DNA of 64,000 nucleotides, from NCBI RefSeq assembly GCF_030463535.1, contig NC_132901.1:841980-905979 (forward strand), given 5' to 3'. A program made the translations under genes and the position numbers. This document shows positions 23,175-34,024 of the stretch, in pieces (position 1 is the first letter of the stretch; the number at the start of each line of letters is the position of its first letter). The notes beneath the pieces were generated by a model, which was given only the letters and a program-made list of their open reading frames with translations, made no database searches and was not told the DNA's origin. Source of the stretch: Salminus brasiliensis (lineage: Eukaryota > Chordata > Actinopteri > Characiformes > Bryconidae).

Positions 23175-24560
23175 GTTTCTTGATTCTGAGGTACAAATGT
23201 TATTAAACTTTCGATATTTTATGTTTTATCAATGCCTTAATTTCTACAGAGCTCTAATTATGTCTCACATAGATTGATTTACCTCAGAACATTTATATTT
23301 TAGGAACACTTGGGGTTGTCTTGTGAATCTGAGGTAAATTATTTAATAAATGTTTGATATTTTATGTTTTATCAATGCCTTTATTTCTACAGAGCTCTAA
23401 TTATGTCTTACATTGATTGATTTACCTCAGAACATTTATATTTTAGGAACACTTGGGGTTGTCTTGTGAATCTGAGGTAAAACTTTGATTAAATTCTCAA
23501 TATGTTGAAAAATTATGTATTACATAGATTGATTTACCTCAGAACATTTATATTTTAGAAAAAAAGTGTGGTTCTGAGGTAAAATTGTGATTATATTATT
23601 AATGTGTTTTGTTTTTACAATGCCTTTATTTCCACAGAGCTCTAATTATGTCTTACATTGATTGATTTACCTCAGAAAATTCACATTTTGGGAACACTTA
23701 GGGTTGTCTTTTGAATCTGAGGTAAATCTTTGATGGTAATTTTGATATTTTATGTTTTTACAATGCCTACATTTCTACAAAACTCTAATTGAATCCTGCA
23801 TGTATTAGTTTACCTTAGAAAGTTTATATTTTAGGAAAACGTTTTCTTGTAAGTCTGAGGTAAATTATTTAATAAATGTTTGATATTTTATGTTTTTACA
23901 GTGCCTTTATTTCTACAGAGCTCTAATTATGTCTTACATAGATTGATTTACCTCAGAAAATTCACATTTTGGGAACACTTAGGGTTATCTTTTGAATCTG
24001 AGGTAAATTATTTAATAAATGTTTGATATTTTATGTTTTATCAATGCCTTAATTTCTACAGAGCTCTAATTATGTCTTACATAGATTGATTTACCTCAGA
24101 AAATTCACATTTTGGGAACACTTAGGGTTGTCTTTGGAATCTGAGGTAAATTTTTGATGGGAATTTTGATATTTTATGTTTTTACAATGCCTACATTTCT
24201 ACAGAACTCTAATTATATCCTACAAGTTTATATTTTAGGAAAACTTAGGGTTGTCTTGTAAGTCTGAGGTAAATTATTTAATAAATGTTTGATCTTTTAT
24301 GTTTTAACAATGCCTTTATTTCTACAGATCTCTAATTATGTCTTACATAGACTGATTTACCTCAGACAATATATAGTATATAGTATATAGTATATTTAGT
24401 ATATTTTAGGAACACTTACAGTTGTCTTGTGGTTTTGAGGTAAAATTGTGATTATATTATTAATGTGTTATGTTTTAACAATGCCTTTATTTCTACAGAA
24501 CTCTAATTATATCTTACATAGATGGATTTACCTCAGAAAATTGACATTTTAGGAACGCGC
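23175..24560. repeat. ~140-bp tandem repeat built from inverted TTACCTCAGA/TCTGAGGTAA arms
   Basis: About 9-10 units. Each contains TTACCTCAGA and, 40-60 bp later, its complement TCTGAGGTAA, plus conserved ATTTCTACAGAGCTCTAATT. Every unit can therefore form a hairpin. Intergenic, starting about 450 bp upstream of the mttp start codon. Confidence 0.9.
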
Positions 24561-26214
24561 TTGAACTTCACTTGCCCTCAACCAAATAACTATTAGCGCT
24601 TATACCTCTAAAGCCCACATCTGAACCTATGCATTGTTTTTTTGCTCTTCTAACTTCATAATTTCGCATTTCATAGACAACTAAAGCTATTGTTTCGTCG
24701 ATCTGCTGTTAGTGCCATACCAATGTATATATTTTCCCCATTAACAAGTTGAATAGCAGTAATGCTACATGCTAAGTATGCTAATTTGTGCTACCATATT
24801 TACATGGGAACCTGCCTTTTCAAGCTAAAGCAGTTTAGCCTGAGTTTCAAAGGAAAAGCAACAACGTCAGGCTGTTTTCCAATGGATAAAGAAAGGCTAA
24901 AAGTCGTCAAAGTAAAATTAATTATTATTTTGGGTTCATTAACTTCCGGGGAAAAATACAACACAAGACAATGGTTTCTTTAAATTAGCCTAGCTCACCC
25001 TAACCCCTAAATCGGCACTGTTACACCCTTCATTTTTAGTAGATTTAAATGAGTTAATTAGATCATCTCCTGGATTGCTACCAGATGCAGTTAGCAACCC
25101 TAGCCCTAGTTTTTCAGGCCTGTTCGGCCTGCCCATGATTCATAGCATGGACATGCCAGGTTGGCACCTGTGTGGTTTATGGCCGCTCTGTTAGGTCATC
25201 AGGTTGGTGCACTGACCTTTAATCATACCGCTCACTCTCCAAATTTATCAATGAAGCGTTTTATGCACATGTGGAGAGAACAGGATTGCGTTAGGTTTGA
25301 GACAGGAGGGAGTTTTCAGGTCACTTTGGCGCAACTAACACATCAGGTCAAACACATCGCCCACCTAAAAGTCTGGTAAGTGTCCAGTCTGACAGGCGGG
25401 AGTGTCCACGTTTCCGAGGCAGTTACATCCAGCAAATCAGGCGTTGAATGCATTGGTCATGTAGTCGCATAACTAGCTAGACTTAACTTAGCTAGCGTAA
25501 TCGGTCAAAGGTCAATGTTTTATGAGGCTAATGCAGCTAACAGGCAATTGAAGCTTACTCACTATTTGGACAAAAGTATTGGGACACCCACTTATTCAGA
25601 GTGGGATTCTCAACCATTGTTTAATCAAGATTTAGCAAAATACATAATGATTAATGTTATTATGATAATTACTACTAATTAGCATTGTGCTAACTGTGTT
25701 GAGGTGTTCGGTAATTTCGAATAGACTATGTGGCTCACTGTTGTCTAGAACCATGGACGGACATACGTTAGCCTAGCTAAACACAAAGATACAGTAGTAG
25801 CATCTTGTTTTAGACCATGGTTCTAGATATCAGGGAGTCATTCAGTGTCAGAACCCACATAATCAAGTCTGTTTGATGATTTAGCGCAATGCTATCTGAT
25901 GAGCACAAGCTTGCATTCCTTGTTAGCTACATTAGCTTTGAGTATTAGCATTGCTTTAACAGGTAGTGTTCTACGCCATGAGAGTGTAACGCTAGCTGTT
26001 CTACTGTTATTACCAATGAGCCACTAGTTATTATGTGTATCATGCAGTAGTGAAAAATCTATAATCAATAACTCAGCAGTCAGCAGTGGAGAAATGAACC
26101 GAGATGACATCACGGTCACTCACTATAATCCCTGACCACATGAAAGAGAAATGGGCGGAGCAGCGCAGACCTGCTGATTAACAAGACAGTGAAGATCTGA
26201 ATACAGCTATAGAG
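24561..26214. other. Intergenic, no gene seen
   Basis: AT-rich sequence with GCTAA words and a MITE end fragment at 25556-25590 (TTTGGACAAAAGTATTGGGA). Near 25735-25860 are two opposed copies of the TCTAGAACCATGG family that is amplified in stra6l intron 2. Confidence 0.45.
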
Positions 26215-27956
26215 GAAATGATCAAGCACAGGGGAGGGTGTTTCTGATAAAGTGGCCAGCGAGTGGAAGCACAAGAGTAGGGGTTTCTGATAAAGTGGCC
26301 AGTGAGTGGAAGCACAAGAGTAGGTGTTTCTGATAAAGTGGCCAGTGAGTGGAAGCACAAGAGTAGGGGTTTCTGATAAAGTGGCCAGTGTGTGGAAGAA
26401 CAAGAGTAGGTGTTTCTGATAAAGTGGCCAGTGAGTGGAAGCACAAGGTAGGTGTTTCTAATAAAGTGGCCAGTGAGTGGAAGCACAAGGTAGGTGTTTC
26501 TAATAAAGTGGCCAGTGTGTGGAAGAACAAGAGTAGGTGTTTCTAATAAAGTGGCCAGTGTGTGGAAGAACAAGAGTAGGTGTTTCTGATAAAGTGGCCA
26601 GTGAGTGGAAGCACAAGGTAGGTGTTTCTAATAAAGTGGCCAGTGTGTGGAAGCACAAGGTAGGTGTTTCTAATAAAGTGGCCAGTGAGTGGAAGAACAA
26701 GAGTAGGTGTTTCTGATAAAGTGGCCAGTGAGTGGAAGCACAAGGTAGGTGTTTCTAATAAAGTGGCCAGTGTGTGGAAGAACAAGAGTAGGTGTTTCTG
26801 ATAAAGTGGCCAGTGAGTGGAAGCACAAAAGTAGGTGTTTCTAATAAAGTGGCCAGTGAGTGGAAGTACCAGGTAGGGTGTTTCTAATAAAGTGGCCAGT
26901 GTGTGGAAGCACAAGGTAGGTGTTTCTAATAAAGTGGCCAGTGTGTGGAAGAACAAGAGTAGGGTGTTTCTAATAAAATGGCCAATGTGTGGAAGCACAA
27001 GAGTAGGGTGTTTCTAATAAAATGGCCAGTCAGTGGAAGCTCAAGGTAAGTGTTTCTGATAAAGTGGCCAGTCAGTGGAAGCTCAAGGTAAGTGTTTCTG
27101 ATAAAGTGGCCAGTGAGTGGAAGCACAAGAGTAGGGTGTTTCTGATAAAGTGGCCAGTGAGTGGAAGCACAAGGTAGGTGTTTCTAATAAAGTGGCCAGT
27201 GTGTGGAAGCACAAGGTAGGTGTTTCTAATAAAGTGGCCAGTGAGTGGAAGAACAAGAGTAGGTGTTTCTGATAAAGTGGCCAGTGAGTGGAAGCACAAG
27301 GTAGGTGTTTCTAATAAAGTGGCCAGTGTGTGGAAGAACAAGAGTAGGTGTTTCTGATAAAGTGGCCAGTGAGTGGAAGCACAAAAGTAGGTGTTTCTAA
27401 TAAAGTGGCCAGTGAGTGGAAGTACCAGGTAGGGTGTTTCTAATAAAGTGGCCAGTGTGTGGAAGCACAAGGTAGGTGTTTCTAATAAAGTGGCCAGTGT
27501 GTGGAAGCACAAGAGTAGGGTGTTTCTAATAAAATGGCCAGTGTGTGGAAGAACAAGAGTAGGGTGTTTCTAATAAAATGGCCAATGTGTGGAAGCACAA
27601 GAGTAGGGTGTTTCTAATAAAATGGCCAGTCAGTGGAAGCTCAAGGTAAGTGTTTCTGATAAAGTGGCCAGTCAGTGGAAGCTCAAGGTAAGTGTTTCTG
27701 ATAAAGTGGCCAGTGAGTGGAAGCACAAGAGTAGGGTGTTTCTGATAAAGTGGCCAGTGAGTGGAAGCACAAGAGGAGGGTGTTTCTGATAAAGTGGCCA
27801 GTGAGTGGAAGCACAGGAGGAGGGTGTTTCTGATAAAGTGGCCAGTGAGTGGAAGCACAGGAGTAGGGTGTTTCTGATAAAGTGGCCAGTGAGTGGAAGC
27901 ACAGGAGTAGGGTGTTTCTGATAAAGTGGCCAGTGAGTGGAAGTGCAAGGTTCAGT
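26215..27956. repeat. ~43-bp minisatellite derived from a transposon-like core
   Basis: About 40 copies with core GTTTCTAATAAAGTGGCCAG plus a variable AGTGTGTGGAAGCACAAG spacer. Block variants recur at long range: the variant group near 26700-27130 is repeated near 27250-27720. Confidence 0.95.
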
Positions 27957-28231
27957 CATCTCTAATAGACTTGCTTATGTGGTTTCTGACACTGTATGAC
28001 TCCCTGTTATCTGCCTTTATCTGTATTTGTGCATTTTTGTGTGTTTGTGTGTGTGTGTTGTTCTCGCTCTGTGGTTGACCCTCCTGCAGGTCAGAAGGTT
28101 AAAGGTCACAACACACTCGCTCACTCACTTCCCCGCAGTCTCTCAGCCGTCAGGTGACTTCACGTTAGGCCTTCATCTCTTAACATTCAAGACCTGTTAT
28201 TTTTATGTCTATTAATTAATAAAACACCATA

Positions 28232-28400
28232 CAGTATATGGACAAAAGTATTGGGACACCTGCTCATTGTTCACTATTTCTTTTGAAATCAAGGGTATTA
28301 TTTTGGAGCTGGAGCATTGCTGTGAGTGTGTCACTCAATGCTGGGGGGCTTCGTACCCCTCTAGCTCACATGTGTGTCAGCAGTGGGTGCAGCTTGACCT
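28232..28400. mobile_element. Truncated MITE copy upstream of spink4
   Basis: Starts TATGGACAAAAGTATTGGGA and shares interior words (CAATGCTGGGGGGCTT, GTGGGTGCAGCTT) with 9100-9419, but lacks the right end. It ends about 160 bp upstream of the spink4 TATA box. Confidence 0.65.
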
Positions 28401-28488
28401 CTGCGTTGATTCAGGGGGGAAATATGCTACATAAGGGTCTGTGTCACGGTGCTGGTAATTCACGGCTCTCTTATCAGAGGGTGGGGAT

Positions 28489-28496
<8 letters not shown>

Positions 28497-28522
<26 letters not shown>
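28497..28522. repeat. (GT)n microsatellite upstream of spink4
   Basis: A TG run ending about 35 bp before the TATA box. Confidence 0.9.
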
Positions 28523-28525
<3 letters not shown>

Positions 28526-28555
28526 CAGGTGGGTGGTTTCTCACTGATAGTCAGC

Positions 28556-28561
28556 TATAAA
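28556..28561 (+). promoter_or_regulatory. TATA box of spink4
   Basis: TATAAA is 46 bp from its first base to the spink4 start codon, implying a very short 5'UTR. It is the only TATA box close to this start codon. Confidence 0.55.
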
Positions 28562-28601
28562 CCTGTGTGTAAGATCCGTGTGACACACTTACTGCTTCAG
28601 A

Positions 28602-29904
28602 ATGTCCATGCTTGTGTTCTGCGTGCTGATCCTCCTCGCTGCAGGTAGTGTAGCTGGAATAAGCTTTATTATTAATAATAATATTAATAATAATATTGAT
28701 GATGATGATGGTGATGATGATAGGTCTTCTGAACTGAATGCTCTGTGTGTTTCAGGGTCGGAGGGGTCGGGGCCTTCAGTCAGAAAGGTGGGTGTTTCTG
28801 TGTTTTCCTCAGCTTTACAAACAGGTTCAACCACCACTGCAGGTCTACCTGTCTGTCTGTCTACCTGTCTGTCTGTATATCTCTATCTGTTTGTCTTTCT
28901 GTCTGTCTTTTAGTGTTTCTATGTGTATTTCTATCTTTCTGGCTGTCTGTCTTTTAGTCTTTCTATCTGTCTGTCTATCTTTCTGTCTGTCTGTCTATCT
29001 TTCCTTCTTTCTGCCTGTATGTATACCTGTTTGTCAACCTGTCTATCTTTTAGTCTTTCTATATGTCTGTCTGTTTCTCTGTCTACCTTTCTGTCTGTCT
29101 ACCTGTTTGTCAATCAGTCTGTCTGTCTTTTAGTCTTTCTGTATGTCGATCTGTCTATCTGTTTCTCTATCTGTGTGTCTACCTGTTTGTCGATCTAACT
29201 GTCTACCTTTCTGTCTGTCTACCTGTTTGTCGATCTGTCTGTTTGTCAATCAGTCTGTCTGTCTTTTAGTCTTTCTGTATGTCGATCTGTCTGGCTACCT
29301 GTCTGTCTCTCTGTCTGTCTATCTTTTAGTCTTTGTATATATCTGTCAAACCTTCTGTCTGTCTGTCTATCTTTCCTTCTTTCTGCCTGTATGTATACCT
29401 GTTTGTCGACCTATCTGTCTGTCTGTCTATCTTTTAGTCTTTCTATACGTCTGTCTGTCTGTCTATCTGTTTCTCTATCTGTCTACCTTTCTGTCTACAT
29501 GTTTGTCGATCTGTCTGTCTATCTTTTAGTCTTTCTGTCTGTCGATCTGTCTATCTGTGTGTCTACCTGTTTGTCGATCTAACTGTCTACCTTTCTGTCT
29601 GTCTACCTGTTTGTCGATCTGTCTACCTTTCTGTCTGTCTACCTGTTTGTCGAACTTTCTGTCTGTCTGTCTGTCTATCTTGTAGTCTTTCTATCTGTTT
29701 GTCTACCTGCTTGTCGATCTGTCTACCAGTTTGTCTGCCTTTCTGTCTGTCTGTCTACCAGTTTGTCTGTGTGCCTTTTGGTCTTTCTATATATCTGTCT
29801 GTCTCTCTATCTGATCATCTATGTCTGCCTGTCTGTCTGTTGTGGTTTGTGTGTAGGAGTCTGCAGTTCTGTAGTTCTCTTCTGTGGAGTCAGACTTTTT
29901 TCTT

Positions 29905-29944
<40 letters not shown>

Positions 29945-30265
29945 TGTGTGTGTTCTGCAGCCCATGTGCAGCAAGATGTCTGAGATCTTGGCGTGTCCGA
30001 TGAACATGGATCCGGTCTGCGGCACAGACGGAAACACGTACGCCAACGAGTGTATGCTGTGTGTGCAGAGTCTGTGAGTGACACTAACACACACTTGACT
30101 GATACGGTCCGGATACGGTCCAGATACGGTCCGGATACAGTTCCTTTACCGTTACTGACCACCTGCATCCCTTCACTGACCAATCCTCTAGCGCTCGTTT
30201 TCTCTCTGCTCTTTTCCAGATCAACCAGAACAGAGATTCTAATCCAGAAGGATGGCAGCTGCTGA
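28602..30265 (+). CDS. spink4: SPINK4-like Kazal-type serine protease inhibitor, 4 exons
   Basis: Small secreted inhibitor, expected in gut or other mucosa by analogy with SPINK4. Exons 28602-28644, 28756-28787, 29961-30073 and 30220-30265 join in phase to 77 aa plus stop; all introns are GT-AG, and four exons is usual for SPINK genes. Residues 1-14 form a hydrophobic signal peptide. The Kazal domain has cysteines at 28, 37, 45, 56, 59 and 77 with spacing 8-7-10-2-17 and the hallmark VCGTDGNTYANEC. The predicted P1 residue, two after the second cysteine, is Met39. A TATA box lies 41 bp upstream of the ATG (28556-28561) and AATAAA follows the stop at 30302-30307. Intron 2 holds a 1-kb CTGT-rich array. 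The b4galt1 neighbour matches human 9p synteny and favours spink4 over other SPINK members. Confidence 0.85.
28840..29850. repeat. CTGT-rich minisatellite (spink4 intron 2)
   Basis: About 1 kb of interleaved CTGTCTGT, CTACCTGTTTGTCGATCTGT and CTTTTAGTCTTTCT blocks, with larger segments repeated. It is pyrimidine-rich on the sense strand and nearly fills the intron. Spurious Cys/Leu/Ser ORFs lie over it. Confidence 0.93.
29910..29952. repeat. (GT)n microsatellite before spink4 exon 3
   Basis: TG run immediately 5' of the exon 3 acceptor (CTGCAG at 29955-29960). Confidence 0.9.
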
Positions 30266-30301
30266 TTCCCTTCAGGGACGTCCGGAGTGTCTTTAAGATC
30301 A

Positions 30302-30307
30302 AATAAA
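30302..30307 (+). terminator. Polyadenylation signal of spink4
   Basis: AATAAA lies 37 nt past the spink4 stop codon, giving a short 3'UTR typical of SPINK mRNAs. Confidence 0.7.
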
Positions 30308-30309
30308 GC

Positions 30310-31240
30310 CTGATAGCATCTGACACGCATGTCTGTTCCTCACTCATTCACACGGAGCGCTCTGGCGCCCTCTAGTGTGAGAACCGGGAGAGGAATTTCC
30401 CCTATAAGGTTTCCTGCTTCCTCCAGGGTCATCAGGGTCACCAGGGTTGTAGACGCCGGAGTAGATCCAGATTCATGCTAATTCAGGGCGCGAACAGCCT
30501 CACATCACCACCACAACACCCCCACCTACCTCAGAAAGTAGTGACACCATGCTAATGAAGGTTTAGCCCACCTAAACTCAGACTTACCTTCAACTCAACC
30601 AATACGAGATTAGCTACCCGTTTTTAGACGATTAGCTAGCTAATAGAGCTGTTTTCTTGTAGCCTAGGCTAGCTTAGCTTTAGCCAACATTGCTAAAGTT
30701 CCAGTAACGCTAACTCCAACTGAGCTCCTGTTTGATGTACGTCAGTTTGAGTAGTGGAGCTACAGAAGCTAAACGTCGCTAGCTAGATTTAGCTAGACTT
30801 TTCTATACGCTAGCTAAGTAGAATAACTACTGACGCTAGCTTTAGCAAACATTTGAAGGGCTCAAATATCTTTCAAATTACAATTAGGACTACCTAGGAA
30901 GTAGCATGATAGCGTACGTGAACAAATAGGCCACGTTTTGCCACGTTCTGCTGGTCTGAGACGGCGGCCAGCGTGAGAAAAGTCCTGAGAATGGATTTTT
31001 CCGTCAAAATGACTAACGCTAGGAGCTCGCAGGGTCATAGGAAGGATGTGGAGGGAGCAGGCTGCTCTCAAACAGGAAGAAACCCAGCGTCCCGATCTCC
31101 GCTCCCGAACAGTGAATATGCTATAAATTCCGTCTTTCTCCGGGATGCGAGCGAGCGATATTTCATGAAACTGGCTCAGACTGGACCCTCAGGTCACCAG
31201 ATAGTGGGCCACCAAAACAAGTGGACCCTGTAGATATCTT
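30310..31240. other. Intergenic, no gene seen
   Basis: Sequence after the spink4 poly(A) signal, rich in GCTAGC/TTAGC words. No exon recognised. Confidence 0.45.
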
Positions 31241-31299
31241 TGGCCGGAGTCTGTTAGGCCTTGGTTTTTCAAATGAAAGACATCCCTCTGTATCTTTAG

Positions 31300-33450
31300 T
31301 GCATGAAGATCCACCAATTGGAAAACAGCATGGCTAATATTTCACCAATACAAGAACAGCAGGGCTGAAACTCCACCAACAGGAGGATAACATGACTAAA
31401 ATCCAATAAAAGAGGAACAGCTGGGGTAAACATCCACCAATAGGAGAACAGGTGGGCTAAAAAATCTACTATACAGGAACAGCTGAGCTAAAAATGCACT
31501 AATACAAGAACAGCTAAGCTAAAAATCCACTAATGGAAGAACAGCTAGGCTAAAAATCCACTAATACAAGAACAGCTAGGTTAAAAATCCACCAATCCAA
31601 GAACAGCTAGGCTAAAGATCCACTAATGGAAGAACAGCTAGGCTAAAAATCCACTAATACAAGAACAGCTAGGCTAAAAATCCACTAATGGAAGAACAGC
31701 TAGGCTAAAGATCCACTAATAGAAGAACAGCTAGGCTAAAGATCCACTAATGGAACAGCTAGGCTAAAGATCCACTAATGGAAGAACAGCTAGGCTAAAG
31801 ATCCACTAATGGAAGAACAGCTAGGCTAAAAATCCACCAATCCAAGAACAGCTAGGCTAAAGATCCACTAATGGAACAGCTAGGCTAAAGATCCACTAAT
31901 GGAAGAACAGCTAGGCTAAAGATCCACTAATGGAAGAACAGCTAGGCTAAAAATCCACCAATCCAAGAACAGCTAGGCTAAAGATCCACTAATGGAAGAA
32001 CAGCTAGGCTAAAGATCCACTAATGGAAGAACAGCTAGGCTAAAAATCCACTAATGAAAGAACAGCTGGGCTAAACATCCACCAATACAAGAACAGCAGG
32101 GCTGAAACTCCACCAACAGGAGGATAACATGACTAAAATCCAATAAAAGAGGAACAGCTGGGGTAAACATCCACCAAAAGGAGAACAGGTGGGCTAAAAA
32201 ATCTACTATACAGGAACAGCTGAGCTAAAAATGCACTAATACAAGAACAGCTAGGCTAAAAATCCACTAATGGAAGAACAGCTGGGCTAAACATCCACTA
32301 ATACAAGAACAGCTAGGCTAAAAATCCACTAATGGAAGAACAGCTGGGCTAAAAATCCACTAATGGAAGAACAGCTGGGCTAAACATCCACTAATACAAG
32401 AACAGCTAGGCTAAAAATCCACTAACGGAAGAACAGCTAGGCTAAACATCCACTAATACAAGAACAGCTAGGCTAAACATCCACTAATACAAGAACAGCT
32501 AGGTTAAAAATCCACCAATCCAAGAACAGCTAGGCTAAAGATCCACTAATACAAGAACAGCTAGGCTAAAAATCCACTAATACAAGAACAGCTGGGCTAA
32601 ACATCCACTAATACAAGAACAGCTAGGCTAAACATCCACTAATACAAGAACAGCTAGGCTAAACATCCACTAATGCAAGAACAGCTAGGCTAAAAATCCA
32701 CTAATGGAAGAACAGCTAGGCTAAAAATCCACTAATGGAAGAACAGCTAGGCTAAAAATCCACTAATGGAAGAACAGCTAGGCTAAAAATCCACTAATGG
32801 AAGAACAGCTAGGCTAAAAATCCACTAATGGAAGAACAGCTAGGCTATAAATCCACTAATGGAAGAACAGCTAGGCTAAAAAAACACTAATGGAAGAACA
32901 GCTAGGCTAAACATCCACTAATACAAGAACAGCTAGGCTAAACATCCACTAATACAAGAACAGCTAGGCTAAAAATCCACTAATGGAAGAACAGCTAGGC
33001 TAAAAATCCACTAATACAAGAACAGCTAGGCTAAAAATCCACTAATGGAAGAACAGCTAGGCTAAAAATCCACTAATACAAGAACAGCTAGGCTAAAAAT
33101 CCACTAATGGAAGAACAGCTAGGCTAAAAATCCACCAATCCTAGAACGGCTAGGCTACAATCCAACAGTAGAGGAACAGGTAGGCTAAAGATCCACTAAT
33201 GGAAGAACAGCTAGGCTATAAATCCACTAATGGAAGAACAGCTAGGCTAAAAATCCACCAATCCTAGAACGGCTAGGCTACAATCCAACAGTAGAGGAAC
33301 AGGTAGGCTAAAGAAGAATGGCGTGACTGAAAATGCACCAATAGGAGAACAGCCCAACTAAAATGCACCAATAGGAGGATAAGATGGTTAAAAAGCCAAC
33401 AATAGAAGAGCAGCATGGCTAAAAATCTACCGTCAGGAGGCGGGAACAGC
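31300..33450. repeat. 31-bp minisatellite
   Basis: About 68 copies of a 31-bp unit with core GAACAGCTAGGCTAAAAATC followed by CACTAATGGAA or CACTAATACAA. Copies at both ends are degenerate (CACCAATAGGAG variants) and the middle is homogeneous, the usual sign of central expansion. A 31340-31500 block is repeated at 32080-32240. Confidence 0.95.
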
Positions 33451-33703
33451 ATGTTTATTTTGAATCCTGAACATACCTAATAATTCGGATCCTGATGTTC
33501 TGCAAAGCCAGCGCTAAAGCGAGGGAACCCGTATTAGTTCATAGGAAAAAGAGCATATATAAAATATATAAATATATATAAAATATATAAAATATTAATC
33601 ATAAATATCATGACTCCTTTATTATTATTTCCACAAACCAGTTTAGTGCTCATTTACATGAACAGTGGATGTGAGGGATTTCTCTTTAAATACTGCAGCA
33701 GAA

Positions 33704-33731
33704 ACACACACACACACACACACACACCGCT

Positions 33732-33773
<42 letters not shown>

Positions 33774-33776
33774 GCT

Positions 33777-33815
<39 letters not shown>
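33704..33815. repeat. (AC)n tracts separated by CGCTAAAA
   Basis: Three AC runs interrupted twice by the same CGCTAAAA word, itself a minor repeat unit. Confidence 0.93.
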
Positions 33816-33817
<2 letters not shown>

Positions 33818-34024
33818 AACAGTTCAGATATGTACAGCCGTCGTTTTAAAAACCCACACTTTCACAGCCGGTCAGCCAGGACATGTTTGGTGTTTACAGT
33901 GGAGCTACGCTAATGTAGCTAACGGCTAACAGACATTTACAGCCACTACCGTTAGTCCATATTTTACATCATGGTTCTAGATAACAGTAAGTTCTACAGT
34001 GTCAGAAACAACACAAAGAACTAC

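Noticed and set aside
23994-24000. TTAGGG-like words (telomere-like) in the 23-24.5 kb array
   Set aside because: They occur singly within a ~140-bp repeat (CTTAGGGTT), not as a telomeric run.
26116-27959. Overlapping His/Leu/Thr-rich minus-strand ORFs
   Set aside because: Frames over the ~43-bp minisatellite; unit length variation shifts them repeatedly.
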